A stretch of 57,405 nucleotides of DNA, taken from assembly GCA_009991425.1 (NCBI GenBank), contig JAACWH010000035.1:1-57405 (forward strand), read 5' to 3'. Below are positions 8,031 through 17,468 of the stretch, piece after piece. The translations under genes were made by a program, and so were the position numbers. The notes under the pieces are model-generated. The model did not search any database and was not told where the DNA came from. It saw only the letters and a list, made by a program, of their open reading frames with translations. Position 1 is the stretch's first letter. Each line of letters begins with the position of its first letter. Source of the stretch: Leptospira sp. GTDB lineage: Bacteria; Spirochaetota; Leptospiria; Leptospirales; Leptospiraceae.

Positions 8031-8507
8031 ATGGATAGTATTTCCACTTTCGTATGTAAGTCTAGATTTTCTACAAGTGTAGACAATTTGTTTCATTTCC
8101 ATGAATCAGAACAAGGTTTTGATTCTTTAGTTGCTTCTGTTCCAGGAATAAACGTCTTGGAAAAACCTAAATCACTTCAGATAGATGAAAGAGCCGTTAT
8201 GATGGTTCCCATTTTTCCTTTGATTAAAGTCAAATGGATAGCTCAACATACAAAATATGAAAAGAATGTTTTATTTCAGGACACCCAGATTCAGGGACCT
8301 TTTTCATTCTTTAGACATACTCATCTATTCCATAAAGAAAATCAGAGCGCATTACTGGAAGATAGCATTGAATTTAAAGCAGCTTTTTCCTTTGCATCAA
8401 AATATATTGTCTCCTTAATACTTTCTCGCCAATTTAAAGAACGCCATCAAATAACAGCAAGAGTATTAGGTGTTAAATCTGAATTGCTGTATTGCGGACG
8501 AATCTAA
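8031..8507 (+). CDS. SRPBCC-fold ligand-binding protein
   Basis: The 158-residue protein from ATG 8031 (166 from ATG 8007) has the START/SRPBCC pattern. It opens with a first strand and helix typical of the fold (FVCKSRFSTSVDNLFHFHES) and has IKVKWIAQHTKY in the middle. Then come a GPFSFFRHTHLF strand, a LLEDSIEFKAAF strand and a long C-terminal helix region. Relatives are annotated as cell-division inhibitor-like or cyclase-like proteins, but the ligand is unknown. Neither start has a clear ribosome site. It is divergent from the IscA-like/Nfu-N gene with about 15 bases between starts, so each promoter must lie in the other gene. Its stop is 2 bases from the convergent mgsA stop. Confidence 0.65.
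   Translation: MDSISTFVCKSRFSTSVDNLFHFHESEQGFDSLVASVPGINVLEKPKSLQIDERAVMMVPIFPLIKVKWIAQHTKYEKNVLFQDTQIQGPFSFFRHTHLFHKENQSALLEDSIEFKAAFSFASKYIVSLILSRQFKERHQITARVLGVKSELLYCGRI
8070..8083. repeat. Short dyad upstream of the IscA-like/Nfu-N gene
   Basis: TCTACA and TGTAGA are exact inverted repeats around AG, and a second dyad GTCTA/TAGAC surrounds them. The site lies 55-70 bases upstream of the minus-strand start and inside the plus-strand gene. It could be an operator for the divergent pair or could be a coincidence of coding sequence. Confidence 0.25.
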
Positions 8508-8509
8508 TT

Positions 8510-8977
8510 TTAAATTTTATTAGGTTCAACAAATGGAATTCTTGATTCATAATCAACCATTACTCGGTTGTACGCCTCATCCATTAAGCTAGATGAAATT
8601 ACGAAATCTGCAGAGGATCTGTTGCAAGCCATAGGAACGTTATATAGAACTGCAATTCTCAAAAGGGCTTTTACATCTGGATCATGTGGCTGAGCAGTCA
8701 GAGGATCCCAAAAGAATACCATAAAGTCGATTTCACCAGATACAATCTTTGCACCAATTTGTTGATCTCCACCAAGCGGTCCGGATATAAAACGATGCAC
8801 AGGAAGATCTGCCTTTTCTTGGATAATCTTTCCCGTAGTTCCTGTTGCAAATAATCGATGTCTAGAGAGCGTTCCTCTATTGTAAAGAACCCATTCTAAA
8901 AGGTCCTTCTTACGATTGTCATGGGCAATAAGAACTATATTTTTGACCTTTTCCATTCTTTTGATAGGTATATTCAT
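8510..8977 (-). CDS. mgsA: Methylglyoxal synthase
   Basis: The enzyme converts dihydroxyacetone phosphate to methylglyoxal and phosphate, a bypass of lower glycolysis. The 155-residue length fits the family. From ATG 8977 the catalytic and binding residues fall at the E. coli numbers: Asp20 (AHDNRKKD), Asp71 (GPLGGDQQIGA), Asp91 (FFWDP), and His98 and Asp101 (TAQPHDPDVK). That agreement supports this start over the in-frame TTG at 8986. The gene converges with the SRPBCC gene, leaving a 2-base gap. The small secreted helical protein starts 75 bases away in the other direction. Confidence 0.94.
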   Translation of the reverse strand: MNIPIKRMEKVKNIVLIAHDNRKKDLLEWVLYNRGTLSRHRLFATGTTGKIIQEKADLPVHRFISGPLGGDQQIGAKIVSGEIDFMVFFWDPLTAQPHDPDVKALLRIAVLYNVPMACNRSSADFVISSSLMDEAYNRVMVDYESRIPFVEPNKI

Positions 8978-9052
8978 ATCTGTCAAATTGATGGATTTCG
9001 AGATATTAGCAAGTTAAAGCTTTTTCGAAATCTACCGAAATTATAAGTAGTT

Positions 9053-9829
9053 ATGAACTTTAAGAAATTATCCTTACTTCTCCTCTTACTTATTTTTCCT
9101 GCAATTGCAGAAAGTAAAAATAAAATAGAACTAATGGTTCCAGACTCATCAGTCCCTGATTCAGGTTGGGGCTCCTCAACTGATACTATTAAAAATTTAG
9201 AAATTCTGGATTTCATTGATGAATCATCTTCTAGAAAAAAATTCAATGAGGCCTTAGAGGATTATAAAACAGCAGTAGGTATTTTCCAAAATGCAGAGGA
9301 TTTTGTTGAGAAAAAAAAAGAAGAATTTACTATGGAAGTTCATCCAGAAGATAGATACGATTGGCAAAAAAATGCAAGAGAAGATGCCCAAAATAAAGAT
9401 CTCGTAAAAATATCAAATGAAGGCAGAAACCAATCCTTGCAATATCTTGTAAGATCAATGACTTCCTTGGATAAGATAGAAAATCCAAAAATCAAAGAAA
9501 GCCAAGCCTATTTAGAATTAAAGGCCGGACTCTACAGAGAATATGCGAAACACCAATTTGCATTTCGAAATTACGGAGTAGTTGCTGATATCTTAACTAG
9601 ATACATAGCTTTGGATGCAAAATTTAAAACGGAAAGCGAGCCACATCGGTTGCTTGCCCATTGTTTTGAAAAAATGGAAATCGGTGCTGCAAAAAATAAA
9701 AAGACATTCATCGCAGAAGAATATAAAGAAAAAAAGAAATCACATATTCTAAGTTATGCAGAAGTTCAATATGGAAAAGATTCCAAAGAATATGAATCTA
9801 TTGCTGAAAAAGTTATGAAGGATTATTAA
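9053..9829 (+). CDS. Secreted helical protein of unknown function
   Basis: The 258-residue protein has a clear signal peptide (FKK, then eight or so Leu and Ile residues, cleavage probably after AIAES). The mature part is strongly charged and predicted almost wholly helical, with TPR-like pairs in the second half (AKHQFAFRNYGVVADILTRYI and SEPHRLLAHCFEKMEI). There is no lipobox, so it should be soluble in the periplasm. I do not recognise the family with certainty. Leptospira flagellar-coiling proteins (FcpA and FcpB) are also exported all-helical proteins, but I cannot confirm a relation by eye. Its stop touches the stop of the convergent gene at 9830. Confidence 0.6.
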   Translation: MNFKKLSLLLLLLIFPAIAESKNKIELMVPDSSVPDSGWGSSTDTIKNLEILDFIDESSSRKKFNEALEDYKTAVGIFQNAEDFVEKKKEEFTMEVHPEDRYDWQKNAREDAQNKDLVKISNEGRNQSLQYLVRSMTSLDKIENPKIKESQAYLELKAGLYREYAKHQFAFRNYGVVADILTRYIALDAKFKTESEPHRLLAHCFEKMEIGAAKNKKTFIAEEYKEKKKSHILSYAEVQYGKDSKEYESIAEKVMKDY

Positions 9830-10660
9830 TTAGGACAATCCCAATTGCTTTTTTAGTTTTTTGTTTTCTTCTAATAGTTCTAAAATTTCTTTTTCTGTAT
9901 AAGAAAACAATCTATCCTGAGCTTGGATGATTTTGTCTTGGTTGATTTCTTCTATCCGAGAATATTCTAAGGCTCTTTCTGTTGCCTTCTTTTCTTCAAT
10001 GACTGATTTTAATTCATTTTCCCGCATTTGATCTAAAAGTTCTCCAGCCCGAATTCTATCATGAAGTTCTATCAGCTCAAGGTTCTTTAGTTCATTCACT
10101 TTTTCCATTGCGATATTTATTTCGTCTTGGTTGATTTTAACTTTCTCTTCGTAATCTAAAATAGAACGTAGGGCTTCCGCCTCATGCTCCTTGGATTCAT
10201 ATTCTTTATGTGCAAGAGAAAACACTCCCTCGAAAAATCCAACATTTGCTAGGCATCCATTTCCAATTTCCATAGCTGCATTTTTGTAAAATTCGACTTG
10301 GATGATTCGATCCAAAATGATTCGAAGCTCTCTCAGATGTATGGGGTTTTCTAATACTAAAAATTTAGATTTAGAAAGTAATTCTTTAGAAATAGCATCC
10401 GGTTCATCTGGAGTTGAAATAATAATTATTGAAATAAAAGGATGAAGCTCAAAGTTCTTTAAGAATTTCTCTTTTATATCTTTCCATTCTTTCGAACTTA
10501 CTCGAAGATAAAAAATATTGATTTCTTGGTCTGAAACAACTAAATTAGTCGACTCGGACAAAGACAGATGTTTGAGTTCTATAGTGAGTTTAGGATGCTT
10601 CCACATTTCTAGTGGAAATTTGTCCTGAGAGGATATATTCCAAATTACAGACTTCTTCAA
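9830..10660 (-). CDS. Receiver-like domain with long coiled coil, function unknown
   Basis: The 276-residue protein starts at TTG 10660, chosen because AAGGAG lies 9 bases ahead and no in-frame ATG is near. Residues 1-125 alternate strands and helices like a response-regulator receiver (INIFYLRVSS, FISIIIISTPDEPDAI, KFLVLENPIHLRELRIIL). The position of the phosphorylated Asp is not conserved, so it is probably a pseudo-receiver. From about 150 to the end is a charged coiled coil (EYESKEHEAEALRSIL, then ELKNLELIELHDRIRAGELL). There is no signal peptide, so it is cytoplasmic. It converges with the secreted helical gene and lies upstream of nothing obvious on its strand. Confidence 0.55.
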   Translation of the reverse strand: MKKSVIWNISSQDKFPLEMWKHPKLTIELKHLSLSESTNLVVSDQEINIFYLRVSSKEWKDIKEKFLKNFELHPFISIIIISTPDEPDAISKELLSKSKFLVLENPIHLRELRIILDRIIQVEFYKNAAMEIGNGCLANVGFFEGVFSLAHKEYESKEHEAEALRSILDYEEKVKINQDEINIAMEKVNELKNLELIELHDRIRAGELLDQMRENELKSVIEEKKATERALEYSRIEEINQDKIIQAQDRLFSYTEKEILELLEENKKLKKQLGLS

Positions 10661-10745
10661 AATAAAATCTCCTTAAAATATAACTATAACTTGTAGCAAT
10701 AAGCTAGAATTCTCAAACACTTTTTCTATAGAAATCACAAAGCAA

Positions 10746-12338
10746 TTATTTTTTTTTATGTCTTTTTAGAATGGAAGTAATTTTTACCGCGGATTTTTCT
10801 TTAGCCACAGCAATTTTATCTAAAAACCTTTGGACTGGGGCCGGAAATTTTGCATCGGTTCGTGTGATCATTATATACAATGAAATAGTAGCGATAACAA
10901 GATTTGCTGACCAAGGACCGATCCAATCAGGAACGCCCTCCTTGTAGGATACACCACTTCCAAAGATATAAAAAAGATAGTAAATCAAAAGAAAGACAAC
11001 CGCTAGGGTAAAACTCATTCCTTTTCCAGACCTCTTCACAACCAAACCTAGTGGGAAAGAGAGAAAGAAAAAGATCTGACAGGAAATCGGCGTTGCGATT
11101 CTTTTATGGATCTCGACATTAAAAGAAGTCAGTGTTTTCTTGGATTCAGTCAATAGCTCATTCAATTGAGTGAATAAAGTCACTTGTTGGGTTAATTCAG
11201 AAGTAGACATTGTATTTGATTGAGAGGCCATAATCAAATCGATCTTCATTTTTTCTACCATCTGCTTTAGTCCACCCACACCTTTAATCGAGATCCCATA
11301 TTCTTTTAGAATTTCTAGACCTGGGATATTTTCCAAACCTTCTGATTGTATACTATCCCTAACTTGGAAAAGCATGGGCATGGAAAATGTTTCAGGCTTC
11401 ACATTAATCTGTAGAGTTGGTTTTTGTTCCTTAGCTGGAACGTTATAATCCATCTCACCATCAATAAAATTTGTAACAGTAAAACCCGTCTTCTCTTCAT
11501 TCCATTCAATAATAAATCCTTCTTTCAGTCGGATAGATTTTTCGTAGACTCCATCCTCGTTGAGCTTCTCAACCAATACACCTTTCTTGGCGTTAATGAT
11601 CTGAACCATACGTGATCCACCCATTGGGATCACTAAATCATTGAAGTTAATAAAATCATTTCCTTCAGCAAAAACTTCCCACTCTCGAATTTGAATCCCG
11701 AGAATATCACCATTCTCTTCATCGATTCCACCCGAATACATGGTTCTTCCTTTTTTTTCCAATAGTTCTTTGGTTGCGTCTCCACTGAATTGACCAGGAC
11801 TTATTGCAAGCAGAGGATTATAAGTCATAATCCAATTATTAAAATCTTTCATCTTACGAGTATTCTCTGGACCAAGATAAAAATTTAAATAACCAACTAA
11901 GAGAGTCATTAAGAAACCAAAAAATAAAAAATTGAAATAGATTCGAGGAAAACTAATTCCTGCAGAACGCATAGCAGTTATCTCAGAATCACCTGAAAGT
12001 CTACCCGCAGCCATGATCCCACTCATTAGGCATGCCATAGGGATAGTCATAGGTAGAGTGTTGCCTAAAATATATCCTAAGTAATCTAGGAGTTTAAAGA
12101 AATCAATCCCTTTGCCAATAAAGAGACCTATCATTTTCTGAATGGCAACCGCCATAAAAATCATCGTAAAGAATGAAAGTGCTACTAAAAAAGGACTAAG
12201 TATTTCTTTAAATATATAAAGATCAAGTATGGGAGGTTTTAAACGATATAAGATTCCTACTTTATCTGTAGATATAGAAAAACCATCAGGAAGGTCTTTA
12301 ACGGATGAGAGGCGAACTTTCCTTAGATCTTGAGCCAA
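10746..12338 (-). CDS. LptF/LptG-family lipopolysaccharide export permease
   Basis: LptF and LptG are the inner-membrane permeases that extract lipopolysaccharide for transport to the outer membrane. The N-terminal part has the family pattern: [16 protein letters not shown], then the helix [18 protein letters not shown] and the cytoplasmic signature [17 protein letters not shown] long periplasmic domain follows (about 190-420), and three C-terminal membrane helices close the protein ([22 protein letters not shown] and onward). At 530 residues it is longer than the roughly 360 of E. coli LptF, with the extra length in the periplasmic part. The start is TTG 12338, 3 bases after the miaB stop, so the two share an operon. 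I cannot tell LptF from LptG. Confidence 0.85.
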   Translation of the reverse strand: MAQDLRKVRLSSVKDLPDGFSISTDKVGILYRLKPPILDLYIFKEILSPFLVALSFFTMIFMAVAIQKMIGLFIGKGIDFFKLLDYLGYILGNTLPMTIPMACLMSGIMAAGRLSGDSEITAMRSAGISFPRIYFNFLFFGFLMTLLVGYLNFYLGPENTRKMKDFNNWIMTYNPLLAISPGQFSGDATKELLEKKGRTMYSGGIDEENGDILGIQIREWEVFAEGNDFINFNDLVIPMGGSRMVQIINAKKGVLVEKLNEDGVYEKSIRLKEGFIIEWNEEKTGFTVTNFIDGEMDYNVPAKEQKPTLQINVKPETFSMPMLFQVRDSIQSEGLENIPGLEILKEYGISIKGVGGLKQMVEKMKIDLIMASQSNTMSTSELTQQVTLFTQLNELLTESKKTLTSFNVEIHKRIATPISCQIFFFLSFPLGLVVKRSGKGMSFTLAVVFLLIYYLFYIFGSGVSYKEGVPDWIGPWSANLVIATISLYIMITRTDAKFPAPVQRFLDKIAVAKEKSAVKITSILKRHKKK

Positions 12339-12341
12339 GCT

Positions 12342-13733
12342 TCAACCTACCCAAACCCCTTTCAAAGTCGCAGAAGTTGCTTGGGTGATTTTAACATTGA
12401 CTAAGGTCCCAATCCATTCACTAGCTTCTCCATGAGGGATAGGAAATACAGTCATTCTACCACAAGGTGTTCTACCGCAAATATCCTGTTTACTTTTCTT
12501 GGAAGTGTTTTCAACTAGAACAGAAAAAACTTGGCCTATCTTTTCTTGGTTCACTTTTGCAGAAATTGATGTCTGAAGTTCTACTAGTCTTGTTAAACGA
12601 TCAGACTTCTCTTCTTCGGATACAGTATCAGGTAATTTCTTCTGAGCGATAGTTCCTTCTCTTTCAGAATATTTAAACATAAAAGCCATATCATAGCCAA
12701 CTACTTGGACAACTTCCAAAGTTTCTTGGAATTCTTCTTCTGTTTCGCCAGGAAATCCAACAATTATATCTGTTGTCAATCCGACATGAGGTATAAGATT
12801 TCGGATACGACCTACGAGATCTAGATATTCTTCTTTCGTATAACTACGATTCATTTCAGATAAAACTTTTGAATTACCTGCTTGCAAGGGTAAATGAATA
12901 TTACTAGAAAATCGTTCTTCTTTTGCCATGAGTTCAATCAAATGCATTGGAAAATCTTTTGGATGCGGTGAGGAAAATCGAACTCTTTCAATCTTACTAT
13001 TCTCTAGAATTGCTTTTACTAGGCCTGCAAAATCAACTCCCTCATGATTATAAGAATTAACATTTTGACCAAGAAGTGTAACTTGTTTCACACCTAGGTT
13101 AACTAAGGAATTTATTTCATCTACGATAGATTGAATCGGTCTAGATCTTTCCCTTCCTCTTGTGTAAGGAACAACACAAAAAGTACAAAAATTATTGCAG
13201 CCTCGCATAACTGTAACAAAGGCTTGGATACCATTAATCACCTGTGGCTCTATGTCATCGTAAGTTTCTGTACGAGAGAGAGCTGTCATTTGGTAGGGAG
13301 CAATTTGACCCTTACTTCTTATTTCATTGATAATTTCTGGAAGATTTCTATAATTATCAGGTCCTACAACTAAATCCAAAGGAAGATCTTGGTTAAACAA
13401 ATCCTCGCCTAAATTCTGAGCCATGCAACCCAAAATACCGATGACTAAATTGGGATTTTTTTTCTTTAAATATCCTAAGCTCTGGAGTCTGGAATAAATT
13501 TTAGCATGTGCATTTTCACGTATGGCACAGGTATTCAAAAAAATTAAATCGGATTCTTCCACTGACTGGGCGATTTCATAAGATTCTTTCTGTAAGATCC
13601 CTTTAACTACTCCCGTATCATATTCATTCATTTGACAACCATAGGTTTCTACATAAACCCTTCCTAAGGCTGGAATTTGATCTGATTCCTTTAAGGAAGT
13701 TTCAGTTGGATTAGACTTAAGTAATGATTGCAT
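12342..13733 (-). CDS. miaB: tRNA-2-methylthio-N6-dimethylallyladenosine synthase
   Basis: This radical-SAM enzyme adds the methylthio group to i6A37 of tRNAs reading UNN codons. It has the three-domain layout. The UPF0004 domain (about 24-140) has auxiliary-cluster cysteines at 33 (ETYGCQMN), 69 (NTCAIR) and 103 (GCMAQ). The radical-SAM CxxxCxxC sits at 179, 183 and 186 (GCNNFCTFC), followed by [11 protein letters not shown]. The C-terminal TRAM domain is near 395-463. The 463-residue length is usual. The start is ATG 13733. It is cotranscribed with the lptF/G-like gene and divergent from the J-like gene, with a 45-base gap. Confidence 0.95.
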   Translation of the reverse strand: MQSLLKSNPTETSLKESDQIPALGRVYVETYGCQMNEYDTGVVKGILQKESYEIAQSVEESDLIFLNTCAIRENAHAKIYSRLQSLGYLKKKNPNLVIGILGCMAQNLGEDLFNQDLPLDLVVGPDNYRNLPEIINEIRSKGQIAPYQMTALSRTETYDDIEPQVINGIQAFVTVMRGCNNFCTFCVVPYTRGRERSRPIQSIVDEINSLVNLGVKQVTLLGQNVNSYNHEGVDFAGLVKAILENSKIERVRFSSPHPKDFPMHLIELMAKEERFSSNIHLPLQAGNSKVLSEMNRSYTKEEYLDLVGRIRNLIPHVGLTTDIIVGFPGETEEEFQETLEVVQVVGYDMAFMFKYSEREGTIAQKKLPDTVSEEEKSDRLTRLVELQTSISAKVNQEKIGQVFSVLVENTSKKSKQDICGRTPCGRMTVFPIPHGEASEWIGTLVNVKITQATSATLKGVWVG

Positions 13734-13778
13734 AAGGTCAAAATATTAAAAATATGGGTATTGTAAAGCCGAATTAGA

Positions 13779-14384
13779 ATGTCAAAAGCTATTGGAAATA
13801 TTGAAACTTTTTATGAAACATTAGGTGTTCCTTTTGATGCTACATTTGAGCAGATAAAACAAGCATATATAGATGGTATTTTTTCTTATTCCCAACATGG
13901 AATTTATTCTGAAAACCAAGAATGGAATATGTTTATTTTAGAGTTTACCAGAGCATATACAGTTCTCTCCGATAAAAATTTAAGGGAAAAATACAATAGA
14001 ACCTTAGATTTTGATATTGTTATTTTAGATAAAAATATTGATAAAACAGAATTAGCTGAACTCAGCAATCAGTATAAGAAATTTTCATCAAACAACTACG
14101 ATAAAATCTTATACAATTATAATAAATTCAAATTAGAAATGAATGAGACTCTTTGGTTACTGAAGACTAGTTCCATTTTTTTCTTTTTCAATATCTTATT
14201 TAGTTTTTCATCTATATACACAATTATGTTATTAACGGAACAATCATTAAAATTTAAATACATTTATAAACATTTATATACACATTCCATTTTCTTAAGT
14301 TTTACGATGGTAATAACAAATTTTATTTTATTTAGGTTATTTTGGCAGGGACCTATATTGAAGAAAAAAAGAATGATGAAATAG
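13779..14384 (+). CDS. Membrane protein with J-like domain lacking HPD
   Basis: Residues 8-72 of this 201-residue protein follow the DnaJ J-domain layout. Helix I is FYETLGVPFDATFEQIKQAY, and the later helix pair includes FILEFTRAYTVLSDKNLREKYN. The loop that should carry HPD, which activates Hsp70 ATPase, instead reads FSYSQHGIYSENQ. It is therefore unlikely to stimulate DnaK in the normal way. A charged linker (about 75-125) leads to two membrane segments (SIFFFFNILFSFSSIYTIML and FLSFTMVITNFILFRLF) and a basic tail. There is no clear ribosome site before ATG 13779. It stands alone, divergent from miaB. Confidence 0.65.
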   Translation: MSKAIGNIETFYETLGVPFDATFEQIKQAYIDGIFSYSQHGIYSENQEWNMFILEFTRAYTVLSDKNLREKYNRTLDFDIVILDKNIDKTELAELSNQYKKFSSNNYDKILYNYNKFKLEMNETLWLLKTSSIFFFFNILFSFSSIYTIMLLTEQSLKFKYIYKHLYTHSIFLSFTMVITNFILFRLFWQGPILKKKRMMK

Positions 14385-14494
14385 GTATTATTATTTTTAA
14401 ATATTAATATATTCGAATGGTGTTTTTATTTTTTTTTGATTTACAAATGAGTTCTACGTATTGACCTGAAATATATGGTGCTCGGGAGATTCAA

Positions 14495-14848
14495 ATGATA
14501 TCAGAGATAGAAGCAAGAAAGCTATGCAACTCTGTGGAAATTCAATTAATACTAAGTAGTTATCCAAAAGGGATTAAAGAATTAAACTATAAAAAAATTA
14601 CTACCAGAATGAAAAATTGTGAAAAAGCAAAAACCTACTGGACTAAGCGATATTTAAATCTTAAAAAGAAATTAGAAAATATAAAAAAAAGTGGAAACGT
14701 AGTTCCATTAATTCCCGAAATTAATATGGAAAATTACAAAAAGAAAAGTCAAGTATTCGAAGAAGCCCTCTTACGTTACTCTAAGGCATTGAAGAAAATG
14801 ACCAATCCCAATTTAGTTTCTAAATCTATCCCCAAAAAGCGAAAATAA
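14495..14848 (+). CDS. Small basic hypothetical protein
   Basis: The 117-residue Lys-rich protein is predicted mainly helical, with coiled-coil stretches such as YWTKRYLNLKKKLENIKKS and FEEALLRYSKALKK. It has no signal peptide or membrane helix. The ribosome site GGGAGA lies 5 bases before ATG 14495, which supports a real gene. Its last 36 bases overlap the 3' end of the convergent DUF1574 gene. I do not recognise a family. Basic composition suggests nucleic-acid or membrane-surface contact, but this is a guess. Confidence 0.5.
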   Translation: MISEIEARKLCNSVEIQLILSSYPKGIKELNYKKITTRMKNCEKAKTYWTKRYLNLKKKLENIKKSGNVVPLIPEINMENYKKKSQVFEEALLRYSKALKKMTNPNLVSKSIPKKRK

Positions 14849-15946
14849 TTCTTGGTAACATGCCCCACTTAAATGAACGCTGTCTACAAATGCTCTACAT
14901 TTTAATTTGCTAGAATTCTGAGGGTCTACTAGATAAGATTTAAAGTTCGAATTCTGTGTTTTTAGTAAATCAATCTCTTTACTAATAAAATTCTTATACT
15001 GATCAACCAATCCTCTTTCTTCCATATCATCCCTTAAAGGTTGTGCCACTATTGGCCAATAAATTATTACAGGAATATTTTTATCGGATAGAAGTTTTAG
15101 AATTTTCTTGAAGAATAATATTTGTGTTGTTGAAGGAATAAATTTATTTCCGAAATAAATTTTGGACATGTTTCTTGCATCTTTTTCAATAAAACTCTCA
15201 TCCCCTTGGTGAAATATCTGATTAGGTATAGCTCCGTACTCAATCCGATTCGCTTTCATCACAGTTTCATGAAAATTTAATTTATAATCATATCCTTTAA
15301 CCATAGTAAGATTACCATCTTGTATCCACATGGCTTCTTTGTTATTATCTTTTATAGAATTAGGATCTGGGGGATATTTATATACATAAAATAAATTCTT
15401 ATTTAACCATGTCTCAACTTCATCCCAGCTCATTCCCTTCCCTTCTGCAGACATGGGATTCAATTCTTTCCTAGGAAGGAAATTAGAATTTTTGAAAACA
15501 AATTCATAGTCCAGGGAATAATTTAAAGTATATTTTAAACTATTTTTGCTAAACATAATTGGATCTGCTTCTAAAATAACAAATTCCAATGGTATTTCAT
15601 TTGAAATTTTTTCTAGCCAGTAGTAGTGAAAAATTGGACCAGCTAGGGGTGCACTAAAATTATAGGCAGCTGTTTGCTTAAAAACTTTTTGAATATCTTT
15701 GTATGCGAATTCTCCAGATCGAGATGATCCTAAAACTAATGCTATATTTTCGTTATTCGTTTTGTGTTTTGGATAATTTGTCTTTAAAACTTGAAAAAGA
15801 TCATCCTTAGATTCATAAAAAAGAATTTCTATCTTTTTCCAAGGGATAGTATATTTTTTTACAATTTCCAATGAAAAGATCTTATCAAAGGAAAAAAGAA
15901 ACATGGCGAGAAGTATTGGTAGAAAAAATATTATTTTAGATTTCAT
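14813..15946 (-). CDS. DUF1574-family SGNH-like protein, partner of MBOAT acyltransferase
   Basis: The 377-residue protein has an N-terminal membrane anchor (IIFFLPILLAMFLFSF) and an SGNH-hydrolase-like core. The nucleophile motif appears as GSSRSGEFAY (about residue 73). A C-terminal DSVHLSG supplies the Asp-x-x-His pair. DUF1574 proteins in Leptospira commonly sit beside MBOAT acyltransferases, like the AlgX/DltD partners of AlgI/DltB. The partner here is 5 bases upstream in the same operon. The likely job is accepting or transferring acyl groups to an extracytoplasmic glycan or lipid, but the substrate is unknown. The start is ATG 15946. The 3' end overlaps the convergent small gene by 36 bases. 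Confidence 0.75.
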   Translation of the reverse strand: MKSKIIFFLPILLAMFLFSFDKIFSLEIVKKYTIPWKKIEILFYESKDDLFQVLKTNYPKHKTNNENIALVLGSSRSGEFAYKDIQKVFKQTAAYNFSAPLAGPIFHYYWLEKISNEIPLEFVILEADPIMFSKNSLKYTLNYSLDYEFVFKNSNFLPRKELNPMSAEGKGMSWDEVETWLNKNLFYVYKYPPDPNSIKDNNKEAMWIQDGNLTMVKGYDYKLNFHETVMKANRIEYGAIPNQIFHQGDESFIEKDARNMSKIYFGNKFIPSTTQILFFKKILKLLSDKNIPVIIYWPIVAQPLRDDMEERGLVDQYKNFISKEIDLLKTQNSNFKSYLVDPQNSSKLKCRAFVDSVHLSGACYQELFSLFGDRFRN

Positions 15947-15951
15947 ATATT

Positions 15952-17403
15952 TTAGAATTGGAAATAAATAAATTCTGCTCCTTCAGGTGTAAATAAGCCT
16001 AATATCAATAAAGAAAAAATTGAAAATATAAAAAGAGAAAGAATCCCTAGTTTACTGCTTCCAAATCCTTCCCAATTTTTCTTTTGTAAAAAATTAAAAA
16101 AGAGAGTCATTACAAAAGCATATCCCACAGGCTCTGATCCTGTTGCCATCTTGCCAGATTGAAAGCTATGCATAGATAAAATCATTTGAAAAGATATTTC
16201 TATATTTTCTGAATTAAAAAAGCAAGTTCCTATCAACCAAACCCATTGAGTAAATATAAATCCAAGAAGTAGATAAGCAAAGTAACGAATGTTTTCTTTC
16301 CAATTTATCCCTTTCTCTAATGATGAGTTTAAGAAAGGAAGAACCAAACATAATCTTCTTTCAATAGCTATAACAAATCCGTTCCATGCTCCCCATACTA
16401 AAAATGTGTAATTTGCTCCATGCCAAAGTCCACCAATTGTAAATGCCAATGTAAGATTAAAGATATTTCTTAATTCAGAAGATTTTGAACCTCCCAAAGG
16501 AAAATAGATATAATCTCGAATCCATGTAGAAAGAGTGTAATGCCATTTTTTCCATAAGTCACGAACGTTGGTTGTTAGGTAAGGTGCAAGAAAATTTTCA
16601 GGAAGTTCCAGACCTAGAAGCTTAGATAAGCCTCTAGCGATATCCGTATAACCAGAAAAATCACAATATACTCTTACTGAATATCCAATTGTAGCAATCC
16701 AGGCAGAGCTTGAATTAAATGAATTAGGGTCTGCAAAGATTGGTTGAATGATTGGAGCAATATTATCAGCAATAATTAATTTCTTAAGCATTCCTTGCAA
16801 GATTAAATACAATCCATTTGTAATCTTAATTGGATCAGGTATGATAAGATTCTTAATTTGATAAAAGAAATCACTATGACGGATAATTGGTCCTGCAACA
16901 AGGTGAGGAAAGTAAAAGATAAAAGTAAAATATTCTAAAAATCCTTCCTTTTCTTCAATTTTACCTTTATAAACATCCACTGCATAAGCTATAAAAACGA
17001 ATGAATAGAAACTTATTGCTAGAGGTAGAAATATAGATGAAGAGCCCGTATTCTGCTCAAGCCAAGAATTAAAAATCTGACTACGAAAGATTTCTATGTT
17101 GGTTATTTTATAAAAAAAGTCTAGCAATAGATAAAAGTATTTAAATAGAAATAAGTTGCTTAGATCGACAAAAAGAATTAATGATAGTAAAAGCTTAGAT
17201 CGAGAATCAAACAATTTAACAACTGCAATGTAATTGAAAATTGCTATAGCTAGAAAATGAATAGCAAATGAAGGAGACCAAGCAGCATAAAATAAAAGGG
17301 AAGCAAGAAATATAAAAACTAATTTGGATTTACCCTTAAGTTGCCAGTAGAGAAAATAAACTAATAAAAAGAAAAATCCAAATGTAATTGAAGTGAATTT
17401 CAT
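15952..17403 (-). CDS. MBOAT-family O-acyltransferase (AlgI-like)
   Basis: This 483-residue polytopic protein moves acyl groups across the inner membrane. It shows the AlgI/DltB pattern: an N-terminal FGFFFLLVYFLYW helix, FPHLVAGPIIRHSDF, VYCDFSGYTDIARGLSKLLG, NVRDLWKKWHYTLSTWIRDY and the catalytic His in GGLWHGANYTFLVWG. Ten or so membrane segments are apparent. It is followed after 5 bases by the DUF1574 gene, so the two form an O-acylation module for a surface glycan. The acceptor is unknown and no glycan biosynthesis genes are adjacent. The start is ATG 17403. Confidence 0.92.
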   Translation of the reverse strand: MKFTSITFGFFFLLVYFLYWQLKGKSKLVFIFLASLLFYAAWSPSFAIHFLAIAIFNYIAVVKLFDSRSKLLLSLILFVDLSNLFLFKYFYLLLDFFYKITNIEIFRSQIFNSWLEQNTGSSSIFLPLAISFYSFVFIAYAVDVYKGKIEEKEGFLEYFTFIFYFPHLVAGPIIRHSDFFYQIKNLIIPDPIKITNGLYLILQGMLKKLIIADNIAPIIQPIFADPNSFNSSSAWIATIGYSVRVYCDFSGYTDIARGLSKLLGLELPENFLAPYLTTNVRDLWKKWHYTLSTWIRDYIYFPLGGSKSSELRNIFNLTLAFTIGGLWHGANYTFLVWGAWNGFVIAIERRLCLVLPFLNSSLEKGINWKENIRYFAYLLLGFIFTQWVWLIGTCFFNSENIEISFQMILSMHSFQSGKMATGSEPVGYAFVMTLFFNFLQKKNWEGFGSSKLGILSLFIFSIFSLLILGLFTPEGAEFIYFQF

Positions 17404-17468
17404 AATAATAGCACAATATTTTTTGAATCCCAGTAAAAGGTCAAGGGGATTGAAATTTCTAATTCCAA

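Noticed and set aside
8016..8102. N-terminal extension of the IscA-like/Nfu-N gene to 8102
   Set aside because: It overlaps the SRPBCC gene on the other strand, contains residues unlike the family, and a better ribosome site precedes ATG 8015.
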